Notes: a model not told the origin generated them from the sequence alone. DNA of 64,000 bases from Zeus faber (GCA_960531495.1 OY482847.1:21892066-21956065), one strand, 5' to 3'. Positions 33,841-45,800 are shown, counted from the first letter of the stretch. A program made the numbers and translations.

Positions 33841-34262
33841 ATGCTTTTCACTTTAAAGAACTGGGGATATCCCATGCATCTTGAGCACCATCTCTACTAA
33901 GTAAATTCTAAATCAATCAGATTCTTATTTTACACTTCTTTTGGTTTTTGGTCTCGAAAAGGTAAAGAGCTAATTTAGCCAGATGACTGACGTGTGAACT
34001 AAATGTGAGGTCAAACCACACCTCAAATTCAGGATTTGAAATCAGACGTGCATTTCCGGTCCCTGCACAAACATAAAAAAAAAACCCTCACACTCTTGCC
34101 TCATGGTAACAAGTGCTGTGCAACTTCAATGGACCACAGTCACTTTCTTCAATGTCACCCTGTCACCAAGAATTTGGTTATGTTGCTAGGTATTCAAGTC
34201 AAACATATGGATATAAGTATGTAAATAAAATAATAACAATAAACACCACAGTACTGTATACC

Positions 34263-34370
34263 GGGGGTGGGGGTGAAGTGATCGATCCAATTGATGCGAG
34301 AACCGATCTTGAAAACAAGACGTAGTGTCTGTTGTATTGATACTTTTGATATTGATCCGCCCACCCCTAA
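34263..34370. mobile_element. small MITE in SAA 3' flank
   Basis: About 108 bases with inverted ends (gggggtgggggtg... and gatccgcccacccctaa) and mirrored gatcgatcc/ggatcaatatc motifs. Related copies sit at the same place downstream of other SAA genes (37968-38075, 45693-45800, 49448-49555, a truncated one at 55438-55497, and 60026-60125). It was therefore present before the array expanded and serves as a marker. Confidence 0.6.
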
Positions 34371-34637
34371 TGGTACCAGCGAGCTCCAGCATTCAGTGAC
34401 GTGGCTGTTACGCTTTAGGATTGTACTCGTAACATACTTGATGTTGAAATGTTGGTATTATTTTCTTATTTTTCTTTAAAACCACACAAACTTTCATCAA
34501 TCAGATCAGAAATGATCTGTTAGAATATTGATGTCTTTGACAAACTATTGGTCCTGTAACAATCTCCATCTGTTTGAAAGAAAATTTGTAAATCTGGCAT
34601 GGAAAGACATACAGGTCAATTGTTTTAGTATTTGCTT

Positions 34638-34650
34638 TGTATTTATTAAG
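34638..34650 (-). terminator. SAA2 polyadenylation signal candidate
   Basis: The minus strand carries AATAAA (plus-strand tttatt in tttgtatttattaag) about 190 bases after the SAA2 stop codon. The same hexamer is conserved downstream of SAA3 to SAA7. Confidence 0.5.
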
Positions 34651-34838
34651 TCAGACGTTTGAATGTTACAACACTTTAAAAAATGATTAAAGACAGGACA
34701 TTATTTTATATTTTTGAACATAATGACCTGCAAAATATTTCTGCTATAACAATGCATGCATGCTCATTAATACAGTAGGGTGAGGTTGCTCAGTGAGTGT
34801 CTTTACACTGTAAGCTTCTTCTCAGGGTGTTTCCATCC

Positions 34839-35386
34839 TCAGTACTTTTTGGGCAGTCCTCTAGGTCTGTAGCGGTTGGGATCACCTCCATTGCGCCCCC
34901 AGCGGTTCGCTTCCTGGTCAGCAGCTGAGTCCAAATGTCCCCGGCCACTGCTTCCCTGAACCATCTCTCTGGCATCACTAGAACACAGTCACACACATTG
35001 AATGGACCGACACCTCATGAAGAAAATTTAAATAAATGAAGTGAGCATTTATTCATTTGATACCTGATAACTGCAGCTGCCCATCTGCCCCCTGGTCCTC
35101 TTCGGGCAGCATCACGGTTTCCCCTGGCATGAAAGTATTTGTCTGAGTTCTTATAGTTTGCCTCCCTCATGTCACCGTATGCACGCCACATATCACGAGC
35201 TCCTGATTAGGAAAGAGAAAAGGTGTAAAAAGGGATAAATCATCTTCCATAAAGCGATAAAGATTTACCTATTTTCTGTCCAAAGTAAGTGAAGTTGTTA
35301 CCTCCAGCAGCTTCCCTGGGGAAGTTGTACCACTGGGCCTGAGTTCCCACAGCCACAAGTAGAAGTCCTGCTAGGATCAGCTGCAT
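34839..35386 (-). CDS. saa: serum amyloid A, copy 2
   Basis: Coding exons 35386-35302, 35202-35064 and 34977-34839, with intact GT-AG borders and no stop, give 120 residues. It has the same signal peptide and the [15 protein letters not shown] signature as copy 1. Differences: the segment after MREAN reads YKNSDKYF rather than [12 protein letters not shown] replaces GNHD; the third exon opens SDARE; DQEANRW replaces DQAANRW; and the end is GLPKKY. The tyrosine at MREANY is also the residue in human SAA1. Its upstream ISRE-like, kappaB-like and TATA sites are all present. Confidence 0.95.
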
Positions 35387-35585
35387 GGTTGGAGATGTCT
35401 ATGAACAAGATGAAGAGGAAAAATGTAAAACAATACAAAAATATATATTTAAAAACTAACCTTCCTGCTTGTATACTGTAATTTGGTCAATTTATGTCAT
35501 GTTAAGAATAAGCCTTACATACTTGACAGGATTTTGATGTATCTTGCAAGTTAGTTTTCTACTACTGTGCACTAATCTGTGTTCT

Positions 35586-35680
35586 CTTATATACTGTTGT
35601 TTTCAGGGGTGGCTGGTGGGTTTCTTCATGATGGAAATTCCACAGTTAGAAAGGAGGAGTTAAAATAACTTTCACTTTCA
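35586..35680 (-). promoter_or_regulatory. SAA2 promoter: TATA, kappaB-like and ISRE-like sites
   Basis: TATATAA at 35587-35593, kappaB-like GGAATTTCC at 35633-35641 and ISRE-like GAAAGTGAAAGT at 35668-35679, read on the minus strand. The arrangement matches SAA1. Confidence 0.7.
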
Positions 35681-35689
35681 TCCAAACAA

Positions 35690-37202
35690 CTTGAGGTTAT
35701 TCCCCATTTGTCCATCTGTAGTAATAACCAGGCTGATATTGCAGCAACTCCATGTAAACAAAGTCCATGTCTGCGATACACGTCTTATTGATTGTTTCTA
35801 TAACTTTATTTACACAAGTTTTTCACACTGTGCTTATTTCTTTAGCTGTCAATTACACATTGTTATTCACTGTGCAAGAGTCTAGATTAAATTCAGAGCA
35901 ATTTTACTCCGGTCTAAATCAGTCTTTTAGAAACAGAACTAAAAACGAATTGTCATGGAATTACGTTTCACTCACAACTTGTTATTTGTGTTACTCAACC
36001 AGTTTGGCCAAGCTGTAATACTTCGGCCTCCATCTCAATAGTTTTTGTTATTAATATGTTTAATCCTCTCAATATGCATGGAATACATAACAAGTGCAAG
36101 TTCAATTTTCTCACCTGTTTGTAAATATCTTCTGATGTCCACTTTCCCTCATCATAGCTCCCATCCAGTGTGCTCCAGTTGTCCACTAGGTGGCGCACTA
36201 TCAGTTGTAGTGACCACATGTAAATCCATGAGGAAAGCCAAGCAGTGAGCACACCGTGGAAAGTAGTGTCATTTGCCAGACAGTGAAAATTGTCCCAAAC
36301 AGGACCATATGTGTCCTTTTTTAAAACTAAACGGAACAAACTGAATTTACTGGAAAACGAAAGATGGCTCAATGGGAAATCCACGGATTCCCTGCTCAGA
36401 GACACAATTTCCAAAACAAGCAGCCTTTCCTTAAAATAATCTTTACTACATACATGTATATTTATCCACCAATCAGAAAGATAAAGCAGAATATTGTTGC
36501 CTTGCCAAACCTCTGGTCCTGTCAGGTGATCACTGATTAGGAGATATCACTCTTACTTTTCTGGATGAACTTTTGATATATTTTGGGTTTTCTGGAGGGA
36601 AGAGAGAGTAAATAAGACATCCTCAATGTAAGGGTCGCAACCTCACGTGGAGACAGTTTTTAGTGCACACGTGACATTTTATTCATATATTTTACATTTT
36701 AAAAATTGTTGAGTAGGTTTGAAATATATCATAATTTCTATCTTATAAATTTGGAGCTCCTTCTCTGTATACGGTATGGAACCCCAATTGCTATTGTTCG
36801 GATTTTTATAATTTCCATTCTCCTTGGCACTTTACAGAAGTGTCTGGATCAGGACGACAGCTGCAGCTCCGGACACGGTTGAGGGGTCGTTAGAACCGGG
36901 ACGTCACAGACATTTCGTGGTTCAAGTTTAATCTAAATCGATCCACATACGGGGCAGAAATTAGTTAAAAACCAACAGATTATGACAGGAAGTAGCCGGA
37001 TGTTCGTGCATCGCTGGCACACCAACGTTCGAAAACTTTCAGATGAGTTTGAGTTTCAGACAAAATGAGTTTCTGGTGGAAGACACTTGAGACATCATCA
37101 TCCAATTCCTTATCAATGTGCAGGTTGTGGTGCCGAACATCCATTTGCGTTGTGCGTGCAGGGTGGTGTAGAGTTAGTCGCTCTGTAGTGGTTTGAGGTT
37201 AC

Positions 37203-37205
<3 letters not shown>
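35690..37205. other. SAA2 upstream spacer
   Basis: No gene called. The block is shared, at varying length, with the sequence upstream of SAA4 (near-identical), SAA5, SAA6 and SAA7. It includes an exon-like segment on the minus strand (about 36250-36115), a gaaatccacggattccc block near 36376, and CpG-containing unique sequence from about 36840 to 37150. The long open frames over it (36414-35995, -) are conserved with the duplicated copy but show no known domain. Confidence 0.6.
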
Positions 37206-37252
<47 letters not shown>

Positions 37253-37304
37253 TGCGTGCGTGCGTGCGTGCGTGTGTGCGTGCGTGCGTGCGTGCGTGCG
37301 TGTG
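37206..37304. repeat. (TG)n/(TGCG)n microsatellite
   Basis: About 40 bases of TG followed by TGCG/TGTG tetranucleotides. In the duplicated block (48638-48740) the TG tract is longer and the TGCG tract shorter, so this repeat has changed since duplication. Confidence 0.97.
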
Positions 37305-37967
37305 TACCATCGTACTTGTTAGACGTCGGCAGGGCTGTTCGATTGATATTTTATCTCTTTGGTCTTTTTGTAAATTAAGAATTTTTTTTCGGATCTAACT
37401 CCATGTTAGATGCAGAGTTGTGTTCCTCCTTGCTTTGCACGATTCGAGGAAGTAGTAGGATACAACATCTGTAGGGCCATAATGAGTTTCATATTCTCTG
37501 AATGAATGTGAAAAATCTATTTTGAAGGGCAAGCACGCAAATTGATGAATTGCTTTTCACTTTAGAACTGGGGATATCCCATGCATCTTGAGCACCATCT
37601 CTACTAAGTAAATTCTAAATCAATCAGATTCTTATTTTACACTTCTTTTGGTTTTTGGTCTCGAAAAGGTAAAGAGCTAATTTAGCCAGATGACTGACGT
37701 GTGAACTAAATGTGAGGTCAAACCACACCTCAAATTCAGGATTTGAAATCAGACGTGCATTTCCGGTCCCTGCACAAACATAAAAAAAACCCTCACACTC
37801 TTGCCTCATGGTAACAAGTGCTGTGCAACTTCAATGGACCACAGTCACTTTCTTCCATGTCACCCTGTCACCAAGAATTTGGTTATGTTGCTCGGTATTC
37901 AAGTCAAACATATGGATATAAATATTTAAATAAAATAATAACAATAAACGCCACAGTACTTTATACC

Positions 37968-38075
37968 GGGGTTGGGGGTGAGGCGATCGATCCAATTGAC
38001 GCGAAAACCGATCTTGAAAACAAGACGTAGTGTCTGTTGAATCGATGCTTTTGATATTGATCCGCCCACCCCTAA
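37968..38075. mobile_element. small MITE in SAA3 3' flank
   Basis: The same element as at 34263-34370, with several point differences (for example ggttgggggtgaggcgatcg). Position relative to the SAA stop codon is conserved. Confidence 0.55.
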
Positions 38076-38542
38076 TGGTACCAGCGAGCTCCAGCATTCA
38101 GTGACGTGGCTGTTACGCTTTAGGATTGTACTCGTAACATACTTGATGTTGACATGTTGGTATTATTTTCTTATTTTTCTTTAAAACCACACACACTTTG
38201 ATCAATCAGATCAGAAATGATCTGTTAGAATATTGATGTCTTTGACAAACTATTGGTCCTGTAACAATCTCCATCTGTTTGAAAAACATTTGTAAATCTG
38301 GCATGGAAAGACATACAGCTCAATTGTTTTAGTATTTGCTTTGTATTTATTAAGTCAGACGTTTAAATGTTACAACACTTTAAAAAATGATTAAAGACAG
38401 GACATTATTTTATATTTTTGAACATAATGACCTGCAAAACATTTCTGCTATAACAATGCATGCATGCTCATTAATACAGTAGGATGAGGTTGCTCAGTGA
38501 GTGTCTTTACACTGCAAGCTTCTTCTCAGGGTGTTTCCATCC

Positions 38543-39090
38543 TCAGTACTTGTTGGGCAGTCCTTTAGGTCTGTAGCGGTTGGGATCCCCTCCATTGCGT
38601 CCCCAGCGGTTCGCTTCCTGGTCAGCAGCTGAGTCCAAATGTCCCCGGCCACTGCTTCCCTGAACCATCTCTCTGGCATCACTAGAACACAGTCACACAC
38701 ATTAAATGGTCCGACACCTCATGAAGAAAATTTAAATAAATGAAGTGAGCATTTATTCATTTGATACCTGATAACTGCAGCTGCCCATCTGCCCCCTGGT
38801 CCTCTTCTGGCAGCATCATAGTTTCCCCTGGCATGAAAGTATTTGTCTGAGTTCTTCCAGTTTGCCTCCCTCATGTCACCGTATGCACGCCACATATCAC
38901 GAGCTCCTGATGAGGAAAGAGAAAAGGTGTAAAAAGGGATAAATCATCTTCCATAAAGCGATAAACATTTACATATTTTCTGTCCAAAGTAAGTGAAGTT
39001 GTTACCTCCAACAGCTTCCCTGGGGAAGTTGTACCAATGGGCCTGAGTTCCCACAGCCACAAGGAGAAGTCCTGCTAGGATCAGCTGCAT
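38543..39090 (-). CDS. saa: serum amyloid A, copy 3
   Basis: Coding exons 39090-39006, 38906-38768 and 38681-38543; 120 residues; no frameshift or stop. Distinguishing residues: AHWYN after the signal peptide (others AQWYN), EAVGG at the exon 1/2 junction (shared with copy 5), [12 protein letters not shown] as in mammalian SAA, and the end RPKGLPNKY. The coding region is intact, but the promoter differs from its sisters: the ISRE-like site is destroyed and the kappaB-like site is changed. This gene may therefore respond differently or weakly. An L2-type LINE begins about 340 bases upstream of its ATG (39435). Confidence 0.95.
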
Positions 39091-39275
39091 GGTTGGAGAT
39101 GTCTATGAACAAGATGAAGAGGAAAAATGTAAAACAATACAAAAATATACATTAAAAAAAAACCTTCCTGCTTGTATACTGTAATTTAGGTAATTTATGT
39201 CTTGTTAAAAATAAACCTTACATACTTGACATCTTGCAAGTTAGTTTTCTACTAATGTGCACTAATCTGTGTTCT

Positions 39276-39375
39276 CTTATATACTGTTGTTTTCAGGGGT
39301 GGCTGGTGGTTTTCTTCATGATGGATATTCCACAGTTACAAAGGAGGAGTTAAAATAACTTTCACCCCTCATCCA
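39276..39375 (-). promoter_or_regulatory. SAA3 promoter, altered
   Basis: The TATA box (39277-39283) is kept. The kappaB-like site reads GGAATATCC (39323-39331), a weaker match. The ISRE-like position reads gaggggtgaaagt instead of gaaagtgaaagt, so the tandem GAAA motif is lost. Confidence 0.6.
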
Positions 39376-39434
39376 AACAACTTGAGGTTATTCCCCATTT
39401 GTCCATCTGTAGTAATAACCAGGCTGATATTGTT

Positions 39435-41750
39435 GAAACTGTTGCTTCCTCTGCCTGACGGGGGCATGGCTGAACCCGCTGGTGCCGGACCACGCCATTC
39501 GTCCAGCCGAGGCCTCTGTGTTCCGCACCGACAGGTCGGAGGAGAAATCCAAGGTTGGAGGCCTCTGCATCATGACTAACAGCAGCTGGTGTAACTCTTA
39601 ACAACATCAAGACTCTCTCCCGCTCCTGCTACCTGAACCTGGAACAGCTGACTGTCTCATGCCGTCCGTTCCACCTCTACCTCTCTGAGTGAAGTCAACC
39701 CGGACATGTTCCAATCAAGTTCCAGTGACGTCAGCAAGTTTACTGAAGTTCTTATGAGTTTCATAGCCATGGTAGCGGACAGCATCGTTCTCACAGTGAA
39801 AGCTAGGATATTTCCTAACCAGAAACCGTGGATGGATACATTTATCCACGGCGCTCTGAATGCAGCTTACAACGACGGTCTTGTAACATGGACAATTACA
39901 AAGCGGCGTCATACAAACTGCGGAGGGCGGTGAAGGACGCTAAACAGACATAGAGACACAGTGGAGCAACAGGTGGAGCAACAGGACACCAGACGCTTGT
40001 GGCAGGGGCTGCGGACTATTACCAACTACAAGAGCAGCCCCTCCCCAGCCATGAGTATGGACGCCTCCCTAGCCAACTGAACTCCTTTTATGCGCAGTGT
40101 GTGGCTAGCAACACGCTAGCTTGCCAGCTAATTGAAATTACACCACTGGGGATGAGAGCACACTCTGTGTCTGAGCATGACGTCAGGATGGCTCTGATGC
40201 GTGTGAACACCAGGAAATCTGTGGACGCAGATGGCATATCTGGGTGAGTACTGAAGATCTGTGCTTAGCAACTAGCCCCGGTGCTCACTAGGATATTCAA
40301 CGCCTCCCTAACCGAGTCGGTGGTCCTGTCCTGCTTCAAGAGGTCTACCATCATCCCTGTGCCAAAGAACGCCTCTCCAGCCTGCGTGAATGAGGCAGCC
40401 CTCGCCTCGCTGGTAATGAAGTGCTTCAAGAGGCTGATTAAGGATTACATTTGCGCCCCCCTCCCCCGCACCTTGGACCGCTGCAGTTCACATACCGGCC
40501 AAACAGATTCACGGAGGACGCTGTCTCCCAGGTACTGCACACCACACCCACGTACCTGGGTGGCCGGAAGGGGGGCTATGTGAGATTGCTGTTCAACGAC
40601 TTCAGTTCAGCTTTCAATACCATAGGCCCCACCAGACTGGCTGTCAAGCTGCGGGAGCTAAGTCTGAACACTCCGCTGTGTGCCTGGATCCTAGACTTCC
40701 TCACAGCCAGGCCCCAGGTGGTTAGGGCGGGGAGGCACATGTCCAGCTCCCTCACCCTGAACAGAGGATCCCCCCAGGGCTGTGTCCTCAGACCCCTACT
40801 GTACTCCCTGTCCACACATGACTGTGAGGCCAGGACCAGCTCAAGCACCATCATCAAGTTTCATGACGACACCGTTGTGCTGGGCCTGATCCACAATGAC
40901 GACGAGAAGGCCTACCGTGAGGAGGCGGCTGATCTGTCACACTAGTGCCAGGACAGCCTCCTCCTGAACATCAGCAAAACTAAGCAGCTGATTGTGGCCT
41001 TTAGGAGAGGATTACAACCGAGGACGCACATGTTGCCGGTGATTAATGGGACTTCAGTCGACAGGGTGAGCAGCTTCAAGTACCTGGGAGTCCACATCAC
41101 AGAGGACTTAATCTGGACTATACATATAGACACTCTGGTGAGGAAGGCGAGGCTGTGTCTTTACCACCTCATGCAGCTGAAGAAATTCAGGGTCTCAGTA
41201 AGGATCCTCAAGTCCTTCTACTCTGGAGCAGTGGAGAGCATCCTGACAGGCAACATCACTGCCTGGCTTGGGAACTGTACCGCTCAAGCCAGGCGGGCCC
41301 TGCAGAGGGTGGTGCGTTCAGCCCAATGTACCACTGGAACTACCCTCCATGTAGGACTTTGACACCAGGAGGAGTAGTAGCTGAGCTCACAGGATCATGA
41401 AGGATCCTCACCACCCCAACAACAGACTGCTCCCGCTGCTGTGGTCAGGCAAGTGCCTCCGCAGTCAAGCAGTGAAAACAGAGATTCCTCTTATTTCCAT
41501 TTTGTATCCCCATTCATTATATTACCTTTTTATGCTTATTGTATTCTATTTATTAACTGAATTACGTTTTAGGAATCAATTAGTTTAGTTAGGTAGTTAA
41601 TTACTTAATTACGGAGCTATTGTGTCTTTGTACTTATTGTGCATAATCTTCGGGTGTGTTGCAAATGCATTTCACTACATATACCGTACGTATGCTTGGA
41701 GGTATAAGTATATGATAAGCAAACATCTTGAATTTTGGATCTTGAATCTT
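39435..41750 (+). mobile_element. L2-type LINE, long but degenerate copy
   Basis: Plus-strand remnants run in L2 ORF2 order: endonuclease-region pieces (about 39460-39930), the segment before the RT (40280-40450), '[20 protein letters not shown]' (about 40480), palm blocks '[20 protein letters not shown]' and [17 protein letters not shown], the catalytic block [11 protein letters not shown] (40860, normally YADDT), 'SSFKYLGVHITEDLIWTIHI', and the C-terminal YSGAVESILTGNITAWLGN. A noncoding 3' tail ends near 41750 with atcttgaatcttga. Several frameshifts and stops break it. It interrupts the spacer shared by the SAA copies just after aaccaggctgatattg. Confidence 0.9.
40451..40945 (+). pseudogene. 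L2-type reverse transcriptase fragment
   Basis: 164-codon open frame spanning the reverse transcriptase fingers and palm: residues about 10-25 ([17 protein letters not shown]), 45-60 ([16 protein letters not shown]), 104-115 ([13 protein letters not shown]) and the catalytic loop FHDDTVV (about 137-143), where the usual tyrosine/alanine pair before DD is changed. It ends at a stop within the thumb, after which the protein continues in another frame (40994-41362). Not functional alone. Confidence 0.9.
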
Positions 41751-43554
41751 GATTGGTGGCGGTTCTGTGTAACAAAAATCTGTGCTCTGGTCATCCCACA
41801 TGATGTCCACAGCACAGAGTTGTTACAGCAGTTTGTGATGATTAAAGAATGAATAAAAAGTGGCATTGCAGGTTGAGAAGATTGAACTTCACTTGCAGAC
41901 TAACTTTGTCCTAGATGCAATGGCATACAAATACATTGTGTTGTATGCCTAGCATGCTGACAGCACAAAAAAAAGAAAAAAATATTCAGATGGGAATAAG
42001 TCATTAAAGTTGTTTTTGTACAGCAACACATACAACAAAAAGTGGTGCCCATACTCCACCAAATCATTTGTATTATTTTTCATTCAGATTCAGACTCAAA
42101 GATTCAAAATATTTATTTGTCACATACATATTGCACAGTGTACAGTAATGTGGTTAAATGTTTTTGTTAATACAAATTCCAGAGACTGTACAGGGCAGAG
42201 TATTACAAATAGAAAACATAAAATAAAAACATTTAAATAGGAATTTAAAAAAAATAAAAAGTAGGAGTAAGATATGATAAAAAGATCTATATCCATGTAT
42301 ATAAATTGTATTTCTCCTGCATTTGTACAACGATAATTACTCAGGATAGATTTGGGTTTTGCTGTAAATTTACCATTCTATTCTGTGTACTTTCTGTATA
42401 TTTCAGAACCACAGTTAGTTAAATATACATCTACTGATGCACTAAGACACATGGTCAGTGATGGAACCTGGGGTCATTGGGTGTTTCGGGTCTTTCAACA
42501 TCATACACCCTCACCCAGGCCACCCAGCCAGGATTGATCAAGCCCTGACCTGTGTCTAAGTAGCATGTACCCACAGATCGCCCCTCTTGATCCACAGCCA
42601 TCTAGAGGCCTTCTCAGCTGCCTGCGTGATGTTTTTCCCTGGCCTTTCTCTGGCGTGCACCTGTAATGCCCAGCAGGGTGTACGCTTTGCAGAGGGACCG
42701 AGCTGTGAAGCCTCTACAGTTCAGTTTCAGTTCAGTTCCTCCCGTTCCTTCTGGAACATTGGGCGACGAGTCCCCACCATTTGCTGCTTACCAGAATGGC
42801 GTCTTCTCGTAGTTTCCGTAACATGCTTTTTTTACGGGGTGAGGTTGTCAACCCCTGGCCCAACCCCCAACCTGGAGGACCGGGTGCTGACTTACCCGTG
42901 TCACAAAGGCATTCTTGGCAGTGCTGACTTACCCGTGTCACAAAGATTAAAGATGAAAAAACCTGCTCCAGAGCCCACCACCTGGTAAATAAACTCAGCG
43001 AAATAGGCATCAGCACCCCACTCAAAATACAGTACATGGAGAATTGACTAGGGGTGCGATTATAAGAGACACCAACTCATCAGCCTCGCCTCCAACCAAC
43101 TGGCGGAGAAGTGGTCGCCTGTGACGACGGTCATTAATTACAGATCAATGGTAGCTATTTAGATATAGAACAGCTGACTGCCGCTGTTGACCAATCAGAA
43201 TGGACTATTCTAGAGAGCTGTGAAATAATCCAAATACTGGCCTCCACTCTTTAGGAAAGGCCTGATTAATGTGACAGTTTGCCAACAGCCTACCTCTATT
43301 GGCACACACCATGCACGCCAGCCCCGCTGCAGCCCTCCTCCACTAAGTCAGCGCACAAACTCTACACACAGAAGTGCCTAATCAGCAAATTACCATTAAA
43401 CTAGATAAATATTTACAGTCAACATGTGATGAACCAAATTTTTCTAAGTGAACTTTTGCCCTTACCAGGTGTCCTGCGGTGATTCAGTCCAACCTGAATC
43501 ATCTCAAGAAACGACACCATTTCACAGACAGTGTTGCCGGCTATTCATCTAGAC
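41751..43554. other. spacer with LINE tail, no gene
   Basis: Contains an L2-type LINE tail on the minus strand (about 42086-42240, with aaagattcaaaatatttattt then gtcacatacat), an A-rich tract and unique sequence. Two overlapping frames near 42587-43037 have no recognisable domain. Confidence 0.5.
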
Positions 43555-44605
43555 CAGGGGTCAGCAACCTTCAGCATTAAAAGAGCCATTTGGGCGGGAT
43601 TCCCACCAAATAAAACCCACCTGGAGCCGCAAAACCTATTTGACCGCTATAATGAAGATAACACAGGGTATACAGTATAGTTTTATTACATTTATGCTAT
43701 GTACTGTATATAAGAACTGTAGTTTGTTGCATGTATGAAATAAAAGAACTACAAACCGGTAAAGACTCATTTTTTTGTGCGCTTGGCACAGCAAAACACT
43801 CAATTATTTTGAACTCTAAAAAAAAGGATACTGGCACGTATCATTTTTCTTTGAAATAAAATACTAAATTCAGGTTCTTCACTTATATGTGGATTTGAAA
43901 AAAGAATTCACCTTACTTTAATTATAAGGGGCAAAAAAAAATGTTAGTTTATGTTTTATCACGACTTAAGTCTATTTCAGTGTGCCGTCATCCGCGACTA
44001 TTTCCTCGGTCAACCGAAACACAACGACATCAGTTCAGGGTCCGATATAAAAATCTATCTTTGCAAAATTAAAAGCTCGTTTCTCTCACCTGCTTAATGC
44101 GATTTCTGCCCCTGAACGTCACTGCAGAGCTTCTCCATATCCGGGCTGTATGATGTCACCTTGAGCTTCACACATGACTGTTAGCTGTCATCAGTGAGTC
44201 GCGGCCCATTTTTGCTTTTTATGAAGTTCATGGTGGAAAACACTTGCTCGCACAACTATGCTGATCCAAAGATGGACAGGACCCCAAATGCGTACGTGTT
44301 CGTGTTCAAATAGGTGTCGGGAATGGCATCCCATGTCTCGATTCCACTCCACACTCCATGAAACGAACTTTTTGGATGTCCACATGGTGAGCTTACCGGG
44401 CTTCGAGAGCTCAAAACAATTCACCAGCCTGTCGGCAACAGGTGACGCATTCAAGGTGCGACGCATGTTTTGATGGACAAAATATTAAAACACGTTTTAT
44501 TTCAATGTTACAAGATCACCTGACTCTCCAGAATCATAACTATTACGTTGGAAAAATGAACTAAATAGACTATTACCTGGAGCTTCGGGGTTTCCGACCC
44601 CTGAT
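43555..44605 (-). mobile_element. hAT element remnant, copy 2
   Basis: Left end ggggtcagcaacctt plus 'agagccat' and right end ctggagcttcggggtttccg match the terminal sequences of a hAT family. The minus-strand interior (44470-44030) carries the same transposase C-terminal remnant as 32465-32960. Relative to unit A the right portion has a deletion of about 130 bases. It marks the left boundary of the duplicated unit. Confidence 0.75.
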
Positions 44606-44776
44606 CCAGACCAATCAAAGCTTCCCTCTGTGCCTGATTGTTTTCCTTATCCTTGTATTATGTGATGTTGTCGTTTTTTTTTTGTTTTGCATTTCAGGTG
44701 AAAAATGAAATGCTTTGATGGAATTATGAAGTCTCAAATGGTCTTATGATCTATTTTGTCTATATCTTTGGGAATA

Positions 44777-45270
44777 TGCCAGGGAGGAAAGACTTTGATT
44801 GTCCCGATGGAGTGAAGCCACTGGGTGAAAACGGATATTTTCATTGAAGCTCTTCACGCTAAGGGACACTCTCTCACCGTGTCACAAACATCCAAAAGCT
44901 GGTACATCAAGGAGGATTCTTCCCATTACAATGCAATTACAATATCAGGTGATGAAGGCATTGATCCTGGGTTTGTTAACACATTTATGGCAAAAATAAT
45001 TGCAATCGAAAGGGGACAGAGTTCAATGTTGAAATTTGCAAGTATGCTCATAGAGTTGTTTAATGGACGTTTTAATACTCATAGAATTGTGTGTAAAGTT
45101 GCTACTAACATGTTGAAAGATAAAGGATAAATGACTTGTCTAGATGCCAGTAAGTATGACATGGTCCTGACTGACCCAGTATTCGGAGCTGGTATTATGT
45201 TGGCTCACTATCTGCAAATACCTTTGTATTCTGTTTTCAATTTTGAAGGGCAAGCACTCAAATTGATGAA
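44777..45270 (+). pseudogene. UDP-glucuronosyltransferase (UGT5-like) pseudogene, copy 2
   Basis: Nearly base-for-base the same as 33347-33840, with the same N-terminal UGT segment, the same missing C-terminal half and the same two in-frame stops (at about 44813 and 45128). A few substitutions separate them (for example FNTHRIV here, FNIHRIV in copy 1). Sharing of both stops shows that the gene was already broken before the block was duplicated. Confidence 0.85.
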
Positions 45271-45692
45271 ATGCTTTTCACTTTAAAGAACTGGGGATAT
45301 CCCATGCATGTTGAGCACCATCTCTGCTAAGTAAATTCTAAATCAATCAGATTCTTATTTTACACTTCTTTTGGTTTTTGGTCTCGAAAAGGTAAAGAGC
45401 TAATTTAGCCAGATGACTGACGTGTGAACTAAATGTGAGGTCAAACCACACCTCGAATTCAGGATTTGAAATCAGACGTGCATTTCCGGTCCCTGCACAA
45501 ACATAAAAAAAAAACCCTCACACTCTTGCCTCATGGTAACAAGTGCTGTGCAACTTCAATGGACCACAGTCACTTTCTTCAATGTCACCCTGTCACCAAG
45601 AATTTGGTTATGTTGCTCAGTATTCAAGTCAAACATATGGATATAAGTATGTAAATAAAATAATAACAATAAACACCACAGTACTTTATACC

Positions 45693-45800
45693 GGGGGTGG
45701 GGGTGAAGTGATCGATCCAATTGATGCGAGAACCGCTCTTGAAAACAAGACGTAGTGTCTGTTGTATTGATACTTTTGATATTGATCCGCCCACCCCTAA
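45693..45800. mobile_element. small MITE in SAA4 3' flank
   Basis: Counterpart of 34263-34370 with very few differences, as expected for the duplicated unit. Confidence 0.6.

Larger units (their letters stand above)
32461..39433. repeat. segmental duplication, unit A (SAA2+SAA3)
   Basis: This stretch is repeated with high identity at 44022-50930. The offset is 11561 bases at the left end, 11430 from the UGT pseudogene through SAA2, and 11480 at SAA3. The offset changes reflect small indels (a deletion in the hAT remnant of the second copy, and microsatellite length). The unit contains a hAT remnant, a UGT pseudogene, SAA2, a TG microsatellite and SAA3. Confidence 0.9.

Noticed and set aside
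34790-34996. Separate short proteins over each SAA third exon (start [20 protein letters not shown] and plus-strand MSVFTLQASSQG)
   Set aside because: They are alternate-frame or opposite-strand readings of SAA exon 3. The SAA frame with GT-AG splice sites explains the conservation.
35995-36414. 139-codon minus-strand protein upstream of SAA2 and SAA4
   Set aside because: It is open in two nearly identical duplicated blocks only and broken in the SAA5, 6 and 7 units. There is no domain, so conservation reflects recent duplication.
42587-43037. Overlapping frames on both strands near 42.6-43.0 kb
   Set aside because: There is no family resemblance. It lies in a spacer with LINE debris.
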